Below are positions 25,257 to 34,358 of a stretch of DNA of 64,000 nucleotides, in pieces. The notes beneath the pieces are model-generated. The model did no database searches and was not told where the DNA came from. It worked only from the letters and a program-made list of their open reading frames with translations. Source of the DNA: DATEGZ01 sp035519535. Lineage in GTDB: Bacteria > Acidobacteriota > Vicinamibacteria > Vicinamibacterales > SCN-69-37. The translations under genes were made by a program, and so were the position numbers. How positions within the stretch are numbered: position 1 is the first letter of the stretch; each line of letters starts with the position of its first letter. The stretch is from positions 11,918 through 75,917 of the forward strand of contig DATIWF010000074.1 in assembly GCA_035519535.1 (NCBI GenBank), written 5' to 3'.

Positions 25257-26896
25257 CCGACACGACCCCGCCCCGCGTCTTCCTGCTCGACGCGCACTGC
25301 GACATGGGCCTGAGCCACACGGTGGTTGGGTCCAAAGCGGCGAACCTGGCCCGCCTGACGGCGCTCGGCCTGCGCATTCCGCCGGCGATCGCTATCAGCA
25401 CGAGCATCGGTCAGACTGGTCTGACCGAGGCCGGCCTCAGGCCGGACGTGCGGTCGGAGATCGAGGCCGCAATCCGCCTGCTCGAAGCCGCCACGGGTCT
25501 GACGATGGGACAGCGGGACCCGCTGCTGGTATCCGTGCGGTCGAGCCCGCCTGTGTCGATGCCCGGAATGCTCGAAACGCTGCTGAACGTGGGTCTGACG
25601 CCTGGCGGGGTTCCGGGACTGACGCGCCGCACCGGCAACCCGTGGCTCGCGTGGGATGCGCTCCGTCGCCTGACGCGATCGTTTGCCGAAACGGTGTACG
25701 GCTTGGACGCCGGACCGCTCGACCAGCTGGCGGTCGAGCGCTTGACGGCGGCAGGCGCGCGGACGCTTCAGGAACTCGACCCGCTGGCCCTGCGCGACCT
25801 GGCGCGGGATTCAGCCAGCCTCGGTCAGACGATCGGCGTCCGCGTGCCGGCTGACCCCGTCGAGCAGGTGATCGTCAGTGTGGAAGCCGTTCTTCGATCC
25901 TGGAACTCGCCGCGGGCGCGCGAGTACCGGCGGATGAATGGGATCGATGAACGGACCGGGACAGGCGTCCTCGTGCAGGCGATGGTTTTCGGCAACGCGG
26001 GCGGGCGGTCGGGATCCGGCGTCGGATTCACGCGCAACCCGGCGAGCGGCGAGGACCAGCTCTACGTCGATTTTCTCTTCAACGCCCAGGGGGAGGACGT
26101 CGTTTCGGGTCGGCAGCCCATCTTCGAGGGGGCGCTCTTGCCGGATGTCCTGCCGGCGGTCTGGACCGAGCTCCTCGAGGCCAAGAGCGCGCTCGAGCGG
26201 GAATTCGGCGACATGCAGGATTTTGAGTTCACGGTCAGCGACGGCCGGCTGTTCTTCCTGCAGACTCGAGCGGGGAAGCGATCGCCGCTCGCCGCTCTCC
26301 GGATCGCGACAGACCTGGTCGGCGCGGAGATCATCGATTCGGACACCGCCGTGGATCGGTTGAAGGCCTACGATCTCGACCGGATCGAGCACGTGACGGT
26401 CGAGGGGGCCGGACCCGACAGCTTGATTGCCAGGGCCACCCCGGCAGGCGTTGGCGTGGCGACCGGACGGCTGGCCTTCGATTCCCAGCGTGCGCTCCGG
26501 CTCGCGGCCCACGATGCCGTAATCCTGGCTCGGCGAGAGATCACGACTGACGACATCAGCGGTCTGGCCGCCACGGTTGGGATTGTCACGACACTTGGAG
26601 GCCGGACGTCCCACGCCGCCGTCGTCGCGCGCCAGATGGAGAAGGTCTGTCTGGTTGGGTGCGCCGATCTCAGCGTTGACGAACGGGCCCGCAGGTGCTC
26701 GTTCGGCGACCGCATCTTCCGCGAGGGCGAGGTGATCAGCCTGGATGGCGAGACGGGCGCCGTCTACGCCGGTGAGGTGGCTGTCGTGCGCCAGCGCCCT
26801 CTCGAAGCCCTGGCCAAGGTCGAGTCCTGGCGCCGTGCCGCCCACCCGGATGGCGAATTGAGGCCGGCCCCGTCAACGCTGAGCGACTTCACATGA
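25253..26896 (+). CDS. Pyruvate-phosphate-dikinase-like protein lacking the PEP barrel
   Basis: A 547-residue protein with two of the three PPDK domains. The ATP-binding domain is N-terminal: VGSKAANLARL, SVRSSPPVSMPGMLETLLN, GVGFTRNPASGE, DFEFTVSDGRLFFLQTR. The swivelling phosphohistidine domain has GGRTSHAAVVAR with acceptor His454. The C-terminal PEP/pyruvate TIM barrel (about 330 residues) is absent, and the chain ends cleanly after VISLDGETGAVYAGEV. The enzyme can therefore load phosphate from ATP on His, but the acceptor must be another molecule or protein. ATG 25253 is chosen from the ATGA overlap. Confidence 0.85.
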   Translation: MTDTTPPRVFLLDAHCDMGLSHTVVGSKAANLARLTALGLRIPPAIAISTSIGQTGLTEAGLRPDVRSEIEAAIRLLEAATGLTMGQRDPLLVSVRSSPPVSMPGMLETLLNVGLTPGGVPGLTRRTGNPWLAWDALRRLTRSFAETVYGLDAGPLDQLAVERLTAAGARTLQELDPLALRDLARDSASLGQTIGVRVPADPVEQVIVSVEAVLRSWNSPRAREYRRMNGIDERTGTGVLVQAMVFGNAGGRSGSGVGFTRNPASGEDQLYVDFLFNAQGEDVVSGRQPIFEGALLPDVLPAVWTELLEAKSALEREFGDMQDFEFTVSDGRLFFLQTRAGKRSPLAALRIATDLVGAEIIDSDTAVDRLKAYDLDRIEHVTVEGAGPDSLIARATPAGVGVATGRLAFDSQRALRLAAHDAVILARREITTDDISGLAATVGIVTTLGGRTSHAAVVARQMEKVCLVGCADLSVDERARRCSFGDRIFREGEVISLDGETGAVYAGEVAVVRQRPLEALAKVESWRRAAHPDGELRPAPSTLSDFT

Positions 26897-26951
26897 GCGG
26901 TGATTCGATCAGGCGGAGACCGGTTCGCCGATCACGGCGCAGCGGCCAAGT

Positions 26952-27290
26952 TCATCGGCGCTCGATCGAGAGCGTCAGGGGCGCGACACCGAGCAGGGCC
27001 AGCAAGCCGAGGCCGACGACGCCGGATCGATTGATGAGGGCAAACTGGACGTGTTGGCCCGCCGCCACCGAGAAGGCGACGCGCTTCCAGAACAACGTGT
27101 TGTTCGCACGCAGAACGTGTTCGCCGGGCGGGACGTCGAGCGTGATGCTGTCGCCAAACATCAACGTCTGAGATGGTCCCTCATCGAGGCGTGCGTAGAT
27201 CTGCCGCTGCTGCACGTCCGCCCCGTCGGTTCGACTCAGCGTCACCCGCGCGAGGCCGTCAGGGATCGGCGCCGATGGCGGGGCAGTCAA
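26952..27290 (-). CDS. Small membrane protein at the end of the dab operon
   Basis: A 112-residue protein in the frame ending at 26952. A beta-rich domain (ARVTLSRTDG, GDSITLDVPPGEHVLRANN) precedes one C-terminal membrane helix (VVGLGLLALLGVAPLTL). The GDSITLDVPPGEH pattern resembles PEGA/DUF2846 folds. The best start is TTG 27290, overlapping the stop of the NuoM-like gene; a GTG at about 27242 is an alternative. Previously unremarked because it has no ATG. It is probably an accessory subunit of the carbon-uptake complex, by position only. Confidence 0.55.
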   Translation of the reverse strand: MTAPPSAPIPDGLARVTLSRTDGADVQQRQIYARLDEGPSQTLMFGDSITLDVPPGEHVLRANNTLFWKRVAFSVAAGQHVQFALINRSGVVGLGLLALLGVAPLTLSIERR

Positions 27291-28726
27291 TGCGCGACCC
27301 TGGCTCCGCTGACGATCGGCGCGGCCGCCGTCCGGATCTCGCGGAGGTGCAGAATCTCGCGGCTGGCGGCGAACCGCGAATCGACGAGCACTCCCGGCGC
27401 CAGGCCGAACGCCACCAGCACCAACACGAGCGCGACGAACGTCCAGGCTTCGCGAGGCGTCAATCCCAGCTTGAGACCCGAGTGGGCCAACGGATCCGAG
27501 CGCCCGCAGAAGAGCGAAAAGTACATTCGAGCGACCGCGAGCCCGGTCAGCGCCGACGCCACGACGACCGCGAATCCCATCAGCGGAAACGCATCGACGG
27601 CGCCATCGACCAGCAACTCCTGCCCGAGGAAGCCCAGCGTGCCCGGGAACCCCGTGCAGGCCAGGCCCATCGCGAGGAAGCTGATCGCGAGGACGGGCAT
27701 TCGCTCGTACCCGCCGTGGAACTTCGTCAAGTCGAGCCGGCCGCGGCGCGCCTCCAGCACGAGGACGCACCGGGCCAGTCCACCGAAGGCCAGACCGGCC
27801 GACAGCCATACCAGGAGACCCCCGGCAAGCGCCGTCACGCTCGAACAGTCGAGCCCGGCCATCACCAGGGCCGATTGACTCATGAAGAGGTATCCGCAGG
27901 CGCGGCGCGCGCTCGACTGCACGAGCGCCAGCGCCGCGCCGTACACGGCGGTTCCAAGGGCCAGCACCGCGATCACGCGGAGCATCCCGGGCGTCGCGCG
28001 CGGCACGATCAGGACGACGGTCATGTAGGCGCCGATTTGCGGCGCGCTGAAGAGAATCGCGGGCCCCAGGCGGCCGTGGTCGAATACCTCCGGGATCCAG
28101 GCATGAAACGGCACGATGCCCTTTCGCACCAATGCCGCGACGACGATGAGCCACAGGCCCGCGGTCTCGAGCGGAGTGTTCCGGACGCCGGGCGCCATGA
28201 TCAGCCCGAGGCCCGCGCCAAAGAGCAGGGTCGATCCGCCCAGGTACGCGGCGACCACGCGCCGCTGATGGCGATGTGCGGGATCAGCCAGCGCGGAAAG
28301 AAACGTCCAGGCGGACGCCGCGGACAGGAGCCAGAGAAGGACGCCGCTTTCCGTCAGGAACGACGCGAGCGTGATCAGGCTGGCGAGCGCCGTGCGGCGT
28401 AGTCCGCCGCGATCCAGCGCTGCGCGCGGCGTCACCGCGACGGTGAGCAACCACAGGCCTGCCGCAAGCGGCAGAAGCACCGCAGAAAACGTGTCAAGAC
28501 GAACGACCGCTTCGCCTCCGGACACCCAACTGCGGGCCGAAGCGCGGAGGTAGACCGCGTGGAGGCTCGGCACCACGGAGACCACGAGCGCGGCGGCGAC
28601 CATGGCGCTGGCACAGGCGACCGCCAGCCGGCGGAGGCGCTCGACCTCGACCGGAAAGAACGATGCGCCGACCACGAGACTGGGCAGCGCAATCAGGAGG
28701 ACGAGCCACCACCAGCCCTCACTCAT
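27287..28726 (-). CDS. NuoM/MrpD-like proton-translocating membrane subunit
   Basis: A 479-residue, 13-14 helix protein of the NADH-quinone oxidoreductase antiporter-like family (Proton_antipo_M). It has a Lys/His in the channel motif RKGIVPFHAWIPEVFDHG and the second-half helix AYMTVVLIVPRA. It carries no quinone or flavin site and would conduct H+ or Na+. ATG 28726 was chosen: GGAGG lies 11 bases upstream and the start overlaps the dabB stop by eight bases. Most DAB operons have one such subunit; this is a second. Confidence 0.85.
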   Translation of the reverse strand: MSEGWWWLVLLIALPSLVVGASFFPVEVERLRRLAVACASAMVAAALVVSVVPSLHAVYLRASARSWVSGGEAVVRLDTFSAVLLPLAAGLWLLTVAVTPRAALDRGGLRRTALASLITLASFLTESGVLLWLLSAASAWTFLSALADPAHRHQRRVVAAYLGGSTLLFGAGLGLIMAPGVRNTPLETAGLWLIVVAALVRKGIVPFHAWIPEVFDHGRLGPAILFSAPQIGAYMTVVLIVPRATPGMLRVIAVLALGTAVYGAALALVQSSARRACGYLFMSQSALVMAGLDCSSVTALAGGLLVWLSAGLAFGGLARCVLVLEARRGRLDLTKFHGGYERMPVLAISFLAMGLACTGFPGTLGFLGQELLVDGAVDAFPLMGFAVVVASALTGLAVARMYFSLFCGRSDPLAHSGLKLGLTPREAWTFVALVLVLVAFGLAPGVLVDSRFAASREILHLREIRTAAAPIVSGARVAH

Positions 28727-30086
28727 CGCGATCGTCACCTCCCAGGGCGGTGAACGACTGTCCCGCGGACACCACGGTGGCGCACAGCCATTCGTCGAGG
28801 CGCGTCAGCCGGTCGCCGAACCGGATGAACGGCCGCACCACCAGCCGGTCCAGCCCGCTGTCGAGGAACCCGCGCTCGAGCGCGACGAGAAACAGCCGCC
28901 GGCCGAGGCGCGTGACGATCGTCTCGTTGCGCGCCCGCCCGGCCCGCCGCGGCCGCTCGCCGATAGCCGCCTCGATGCCGTGGAGATCGTGCAACACGTT
29001 CGGTGCGCTGAGGAACTGCAGCAGGCGAAAGCACGCGTGTCCGGCCAGGTGGACGAACGCCACGGCGTACCAGCCGACGGCGATTTCCACGACGATGATG
29101 CCGACCTGCGTGAGGGCGGCGTAGGCGAGCGATGATTTGACGTCGCTCTGGACGCGCGTCGCGATCCCCGCGAAGACCGCGGTGGCCGCCCCCAGGGTCC
29201 CCGCCAGCACGCGCGCCGTCGCCGCCTGTTCGAGCAGGGGCGCCGAGCGCAACAGCAGGAAGCAGCCGGCGTGAATCGAGAGCGATCCGTAGTACACGGC
29301 GCTCGAGGGCGTCGGCCCTTCCATCGCGCGCGGAAGCCAGCCCGAGAAGGGCAGCAGTGCGCTCTTGCCCGCCACCGCGATGATGAGCAGGACGGCAATC
29401 ACCGTGGCGTTCGCGGCGTCGAGACCTGACGCCGACGAGGCGCGCGCGCCGCCGAACAGCAGCGAGAGGCTGTCCGTCCCGGCGACGTGCCGCAGCCACA
29501 CGGCGGCCGACAGCATCGCAGCATCGCTGATGCGGTAGACCGTCAGCACGCGCAGCGCATTCGACACGGGCGCCGGCCGATCCTGGAAGAAGGCGACGAG
29601 CAGCGCGGAGCTCAAACCGACGAACTCCCAGCCGACGAACAGCACCTCGACATTGCCCGCCAGCGCCACGAGCACCATGCCGGTCACGAACAGGGCGAGG
29701 AGGACGAAATAACGGTTGTAGCCGGCTTCGCGGTGCAGATAGCGATTCGAGAAGGCCGACACCACTCCGGCAATCGCGACCGCGAGCGTCGCGAACGCGA
29801 GCGAGAGGCGGTCGACGAGGAACTCGATCGCGATCCCGCCCTCGTGGGACGTCGACCAGGCGCCGTAGGAGATGAGTCGTGCGCCGCCGCCCGACGCCCC
29901 GTGTATGACGAACGCGGCCGCAAGCGCCGCGCAGCCCGTCAGCATGAGGCCGGCGGCCAGCGGCCCCGTCCAGCGTTCCGGCAGCGGTCGGTTGGCGATC
30001 GACGCGCCGCCGAGCACGGCGAGCAGGACCGCCGGCGATCCCACGCCGACGAGCACCATCACCGTCAGCGGCAGCGCGGCGGTCAT
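28719..30086 (-). CDS. dabB: DabB-like NuoL-family subunit of inorganic carbon uptake
   Basis: A 455-residue membrane protein of the NuoL/proton-antiporter family, shorter than respiratory NuoL and like DabB. It has 11-12 helices, the channel motif GKSALLPFSGWLPRAMEGPTP and the conserved ARVQSDVKSSLAYA-type half-channel (seen as TRVQSDVKSSLAYA). DabB uses the cation gradient to drive DabA. ATG 30086 overlaps the dabA stop (ATGA), which fixes the start and shows the operon order dabA-dabB. Confidence 0.88.
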   Translation of the reverse strand: MTAALPLTVMVLVGVGSPAVLLAVLGGASIANRPLPERWTGPLAAGLMLTGCAALAAAFVIHGASGGGARLISYGAWSTSHEGGIAIEFLVDRLSLAFATLAVAIAGVVSAFSNRYLHREAGYNRYFVLLALFVTGMVLVALAGNVEVLFVGWEFVGLSSALLVAFFQDRPAPVSNALRVLTVYRISDAAMLSAAVWLRHVAGTDSLSLLFGGARASSASGLDAANATVIAVLLIIAVAGKSALLPFSGWLPRAMEGPTPSSAVYYGSLSIHAGCFLLLRSAPLLEQAATARVLAGTLGAATAVFAGIATRVQSDVKSSLAYAALTQVGIIVVEIAVGWYAVAFVHLAGHACFRLLQFLSAPNVLHDLHGIEAAIGERPRRAGRARNETIVTRLGRRLFLVALERGFLDSGLDRLVVRPFIRFGDRLTRLDEWLCATVVSAGQSFTALGGDDRDE

Positions 30087-33076
30087 GCGGACGTCCCGGC
30101 GCCAAGTCCGCCGTGAGCGGGCGGCGTGGGCGGCACAATCGACGCAGGCGGCAGAAACCCGCGCTTCCCCTGGTACCACGCCGCGGAGAGTCCGGAGATC
30201 ACCGGCAGGGCCTCGGCTGGAGCGTGCGGGACGAAACCGTCCGCCCGACGCTCCCACAACGCGCCGCCCGCGGGGTCGAGACAGGCCAGCCAGATCCACC
30301 GATGGCGGACGAGGCGTTCGATGGCGGGCTGGCGGCTCACCACCCGATCGAGCACCTCGCGCGGGCACTCCACGACGATCGCCAAGCGCGTCGGCTCGTG
30401 GATCTCGACCATCTGCCAGGGCAGCCCCGTCCGGAGGTCGCTCTGCGCGCCGTCCATCACGCCGAGCAGGGACGTGACGTTGTGCGGCAATTTGGTGCCG
30501 CAGCCGTAGCCGCGCGGATCGACGTAGCTGAAGTAGTACTCGAGGCTGATGCCGGCGACGACCGGGACCACAGCGGCCAGGATCCGCGCGAGGATCGCGC
30601 CGTCGCCGTCCCGATCCGGATCGTACGAGACGAGAAACGCCCGTCGGTCGAGGAACAGCCCGCGCGTTCGCGTGCGCCGGCCGACGAGGCAGAACGCGTT
30701 CGTCGCATGGCCGTACTCCGGCCGCGGCTGGGCCAGGTCGGCGGCGCGGCCCTCGACGTGCGCCAGCGCGGCGATCGGCGGATACCAGGGCGGCACCGCG
30801 TCGAACCGCCGGCAGCGCTCGTGCGCTTCGCGCCGACGCGCCGCCGCCACGGCCTCGCGGGCCCGCTCGACGGCCGCCCGGGCGGGCGCGGGCACGAGGT
30901 CCTCGTCGAAGAACGTGACGTCGTTGTTGCACGTGTTCCGCTGTGCCCCGACGAACCACGTCGTCTGATCGATCGGCAGGCCCTCGTCGGCCAGCAGCGC
31001 ACGAACGCGCGGATCGTTGGCCATTTGCGCAAACGCTCGCGCATTCGGGCCTCCGCGGCCTCCGCCGCAGGCGCCGCAGTCGTGCGCCGACTCGTGCGGG
31101 TTGTTGAGGCTGACCGATCCGTGCCCGATGAGCATCACCAGCGGGGCAAGCCGATGGCTGATGCCGATGTCGTCGAGCACGCGGCGAACGATGTCCGCCA
31201 TCTCGCGGACCGTGAATCCCGAATGGGTGCCGATCGGCGGCGGATTCGGCCGCCGATCGAGCTGCAGGCGCGTCTGGACGGGGACCACCGAGGTCTCGCG
31301 CACGCGACGCCATCGGGAGAAGAGCCAGGGGAACACGACGCGGAGAATCAGCGGCACGAGCGACAGCCAGCCGAACGCCGTCATCAGGAGCGCGCCCCGG
31401 ACGGGCATCCGGCTGCCGAGGTGGACGTTGTAGCCGAGGAACCCGACCGCGCGCTGGTGCAGACGCCGTGACCGCCCCCCGAGTCGATCGGCGTCGAGCT
31501 CGACTTCCGAGACGTAGTGCTCCGGTCGAATCGCCACCGGACACAACGGCCGCGGGTGGGCATCCGAGGGCCCCTGGTAGTAGATCGCGACGTTGAAGAA
31601 TCCGGCCGTGCCGAACGTCTCGCACGCCGGCTCGATCTCTTCGAGATGGCGTCGAAAGGACTCCTCGCGCTCGTCGAGACAGAACACGGCCTGAAACGCG
31701 GGATCGTGCGGCGTCGCAGGCGGCCGGTGGAGCACGAGCGCGTCGTACAGCCGGGAGCGGACCGAACGCTCGAACGCCTGATGGAGCACGCGTCGCCGCA
31801 GCAGCGTGTCGATCTGCCGCAGCTCAGACTCGAGCCCCGCGACGTGCGCCGCGGTCCACTGATCGACGATGGCGGCGTCGAGGCCGCAGAGCTGCGCGAC
31901 GTGGAAGAGCGGCCAGGCGCGCTCGAGCGGCGTGGCCGGTGGGGGGAGCGCCTGCCGGGTGCGCAGCCAGTCGCGCAGATCGGCGACCGACCCGCGATAC
32001 GGCAGCTGCCGCGTCGCTTCGGCCAGGGCAGACCGCTCGCAGAGCAGCCGGACCGCCAGGTAGCCGCGCAGGGTCACCGTGAGGTCGCGCGCCGGAACGC
32101 GGTCAGGGCGTTCTTCGATCTGGCGGACGATGCCGGCCCATCCGCGGAGGGCGAGGAGCTCCGCGGCGAGATAGGCCCGACGTTCTTCGGCTCGGACGCC
32201 GAGCTCGCCGAGCGACTGTTCGATCGAATCCAGGGCATTCCGGCCGCGTGCCCGGTCGTCAGCGACCAGTCGCGGGAGCGTGCGCGCCCAGGGACCGCTG
32301 CGGGCCGCCAGGGCCGTGTCGTAGATCTCGAGGAAGCAGCCGTGGATGCCGCGATCTCGTGCGGGCATGGCCCAGTGCGCGAGGCCCTGGTCGAGGTAGC
32401 CGGCGAGAAAGCGGATCAGGGACGGATGGATCCACGCGTCCGTGTCGAGATCGGCGACGGCGTTCAGCCAGTCGCGGTGCCGGACCGGCGCGATCGTCTC
32501 GGGGGCGGGCGGCGCCCCGGCGCGCGCGACGGCCTGAAGGCACGCCCGCCACAACGATCGGACCGCGCGGGACTCTCCGCCGGGCGGATCGTGCGGGTCG
32601 AGCTGCGCGGCCGCGGCGGCCCGCGCGGCGGCCGGCACGTCGGTGCGAAAGCGCGAGAGCGCCGCCGTTTCTTCAAGGAGCCAGGACAATTCCCGTCCGC
32701 TCGCGACAGGGAAGCCGTGCAGCACGAGGGCCCGCCACAGATCCAGCCGCGGACCGACGCCCGCCACGTGCTCCGCGCCGCGGGTGCCGAGCGCCTCACG
32801 CAGCAGCGCGTCGATGTCACGCGCGAGAATCCGACCGGAGGCGAGCTTCTCGCGGTACCGCGGCTCGGCGAGGTACGGCTCGCATCCAAGCGCGTCGCCC
32901 GCGCGCTCCACGGCCTCTTCGAACCGGAGGTCCTCGAGCGCGTGGAGCGGATTGTGGTGGATGAAGATGCTGATCGGTCCCTGGGCCGGCAGCAGGTGCG
33001 CCAGCTCGTCGATCAGGCTCGACAGCGGGCGCGACGCATCGGGCGGGCCACCGCGATCAGGCTGGGCGAGCGAAAT
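30083..33076 (-). CDS. dabA: DabA-like (DUF2309) inorganic carbon transport protein
   Basis: The cytoplasmic, beta-carbonic-anhydrase-like half of the DAB system, converting CO2 to bicarbonate in a vectorial way. Zn ligands fit the known pattern Cys-x-Asp ... His-x14-Cys: Cys466 and Asp468 in FCLDERE, His652 in LIGHGS, Cys667 in DCGACGG. The conserved N terminus LLPAQGPISIFIHHNPLHA is encoded upstream of the first GTG (32911), so that GTG cannot be the start. Between the upstream stop and it there is no ATG, GTG or TTG; an ATT at 33076 has GGAAGGA at seven bases and is taken as start (997 residues). A sequencing error or other start is possible. Confidence 0.88.
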   Translation of the reverse strand: MSLAQPDRGGPPDASRPLSSLIDELAHLLPAQGPISIFIHHNPLHALEDLRFEEAVERAGDALGCEPYLAEPRYREKLASGRILARDIDALLREALGTRGAEHVAGVGPRLDLWRALVLHGFPVASGRELSWLLEETAALSRFRTDVPAAARAAAAAQLDPHDPPGGESRAVRSLWRACLQAVARAGAPPAPETIAPVRHRDWLNAVADLDTDAWIHPSLIRFLAGYLDQGLAHWAMPARDRGIHGCFLEIYDTALAARSGPWARTLPRLVADDRARGRNALDSIEQSLGELGVRAEERRAYLAAELLALRGWAGIVRQIEERPDRVPARDLTVTLRGYLAVRLLCERSALAEATRQLPYRGSVADLRDWLRTRQALPPPATPLERAWPLFHVAQLCGLDAAIVDQWTAAHVAGLESELRQIDTLLRRRVLHQAFERSVRSRLYDALVLHRPPATPHDPAFQAVFCLDEREESFRRHLEEIEPACETFGTAGFFNVAIYYQGPSDAHPRPLCPVAIRPEHYVSEVELDADRLGGRSRRLHQRAVGFLGYNVHLGSRMPVRGALLMTAFGWLSLVPLILRVVFPWLFSRWRRVRETSVVPVQTRLQLDRRPNPPPIGTHSGFTVREMADIVRRVLDDIGISHRLAPLVMLIGHGSVSLNNPHESAHDCGACGGGRGGPNARAFAQMANDPRVRALLADEGLPIDQTTWFVGAQRNTCNNDVTFFDEDLVPAPARAAVERAREAVAAARRREAHERCRRFDAVPPWYPPIAALAHVEGRAADLAQPRPEYGHATNAFCLVGRRTRTRGLFLDRRAFLVSYDPDRDGDGAILARILAAVVPVVAGISLEYYFSYVDPRGYGCGTKLPHNVTSLLGVMDGAQSDLRTGLPWQMVEIHEPTRLAIVVECPREVLDRVVSRQPAIERLVRHRWIWLACLDPAGGALWERRADGFVPHAPAEALPVISGLSAAWYQGKRGFLPPASIVPPTPPAHGGLGAGTSA

Positions 33077-33121
33077 GGCGAGGTCCTTCCAGATGGCGTG
33101 CGGGACGGCCGCCGACGCGAG

Positions 33122-33136
33122 TTGCTATCATAGCAA
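33122..33136. promoter_or_regulatory. Palindrome in the dabA-arsR divergent region
   Basis: TTGCTATCATAGCAA is a perfect inverted repeat with six-base arms. On the minus strand it contains TATGAT, a good -10 for dabA. The word CTATCAT recurs 22 bases on (33147-33153), two helix turns away. It is a likely operator of the ArsR protein encoded beside it. Confidence 0.6.
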
Positions 33137-33156
33137 TATTTGAATACTATCATCCC

Positions 33157-33534
33157 GTGATTCCGCGCCGCGCGCGCCGGCCGGGCGCTCACGCAGCCGC
33201 GGGCGAGCTCCAGGCGTTCAAGGCGCAGTTCTTTCGGGCGCTCGCCCATCCCACACGCATCCGGATCGTCGAGGTGCTCAGACGAAGCGAGCGGTCCGTG
33301 CAGGAGCTGCAGGAGGCGCTGGCCCTCCCGCAGCCGATCGTCTCCCAGCAGCTGGCCGTGCTCCGGAACCAAGGCATCCTCACGACCCAGCGGGAAGGGC
33401 CGACGGTCCGGTACGGGCTGCGGGATCCACTGGTGGGGGATCTCCTGGACGTGGCCCGGCGGATCTTCGGCCATCAACTCGTCAGCACGAAGGGGCTGCT
33501 TCGCGAGCTGCAGCGCGAGGGGCGGCGCGCGTAG
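33157..33534 (+). CDS. ArsR-family winged-helix regulator
   Basis: A 125-residue DNA-binding repressor: helix-turn-helix QELQEALALPQPIVSQQLAVLRNQGIL and the beta wing TQREGPTVRYGLRD (each part of the typical fold; FFRALAHPTRIRIVEVL is the family opening). There is no cysteine pair of the arsenic/cadmium type, so it is not an evident metal sensor. GTG 33157 lies at the start of the frame without a Shine-Dalgarno site. Divergent from dabA with an 80-base gap full of repeats; it likely controls the dab operon and itself. Confidence 0.85.
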   Translation: MIPRRARRPGAHAAAGELQAFKAQFFRALAHPTRIRIVEVLRRSERSVQELQEALALPQPIVSQQLAVLRNQGILTTQREGPTVRYGLRDPLVGDLLDVARRIFGHQLVSTKGLLRELQREGRRA

Positions 33535-33875
33535 CGTCGACCGCCTGCACACCCCGGAAAATCGCCGCCTTGGCGATGAGGTCCGCAACGGCCCGCCGAA
33601 TCTGCTGGTGAGGGGCGGTGAAGGACCGTCCTTCTCCACATCAGCCGTCGACTCGCCCGCCTCGAGGTCACCCGGCATATTTCCGCGAGCATCCGCGTGA
33701 CCGTCACGCCACTTCACTTCGTGCTCACCCTTCTCCATGCCAGTCGCCGTGGGCTGGCCTGCGGGACGATGATATGAAGGGGCCTAAGGATGCGAAGGCA
33801 GTTCACCAAGTCCGGTCGGGCTCATTCAGTAGATCTTCAGCTAGAACCACTACGATCTTCTGGGGAGGCGAGCTC
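33535..33875. other. Intergenic stretch without a recognised gene
   Basis: 341 bases between arsR and the PepSY-like gene. No open frame with plausible codon use, no tRNA and no clear hairpin is seen. The ribosome site GGGGAGG at the right end belongs to the next gene. Confidence 0.5.
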
Positions 33876-34352
33876 ATGAAAAGAGTGCCGGTTGTTCTCG
33901 CAATGTGTTCGTTCGCGCTCGTGGTGCTCGGCGGCTCTGCGGTCGCGCAGGAGACGAAGGCCAAGAGCCTGCAGCTCAAGGACCTGCCCGCGGCTGTCCA
34001 GAAGACAGTGACGGACAACCTGAAGGGGGGCGAGATCAAGAATATCGGCAAGGAAACCGAGGACGGCATCGCCCAGTACGAGATCGAAAGCGTGCTGAAC
34101 GGAAAGACACGAGATTTCAACGTGGACACCAAGGGCAAGCTCCTGTTGGTGGAAGAGGCCACCAGCATCGACGCCATTCCTGCCGCGGCCAAGGCGTCGA
34201 TTCTGAAGAAGGTTGCGGATGGCAAACTCGGCGCGGTCGAGACGTATCTGAAGCCTGGTCAACCGATGGCGTATGAAGCGGCCTACACGGACAAGGGTGG
34301 GAAGCGGCACGAGGTGCTCGTGAAGGCGGATGGCGCCGAAATCAAGGACTAG
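33876..34352 (+). CDS. Secreted PepSY-like domain protein
   Basis: A 158-residue protein with a signal peptide (MCSFALVVLGGSAVAQ) and a repeated PepSY-like fold: DLPAAVQKTVTDNLKGGEI, then DAIPAAAKASILKKVADGKL, each followed by beta strands (YEIESVLNGKTRDFNVD, YEAAYTDKGGKRHEVLV). PepSY-like proteins are periplasmic and of unknown ligand. ATG 33876 has GGGGAGG eight bases upstream. It is followed in the same frame, after its stop, by a TonB-receptor remnant. Confidence 0.8.
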   Translation: MKRVPVVLAMCSFALVVLGGSAVAQETKAKSLQLKDLPAAVQKTVTDNLKGGEIKNIGKETEDGIAQYEIESVLNGKTRDFNVDTKGKLLLVEEATSIDAIPAAAKASILKKVADGKLGAVETYLKPGQPMAYEAAYTDKGGKRHEVLVKADGAEIKD

Positions 34353-34358
34353 GCGTCA

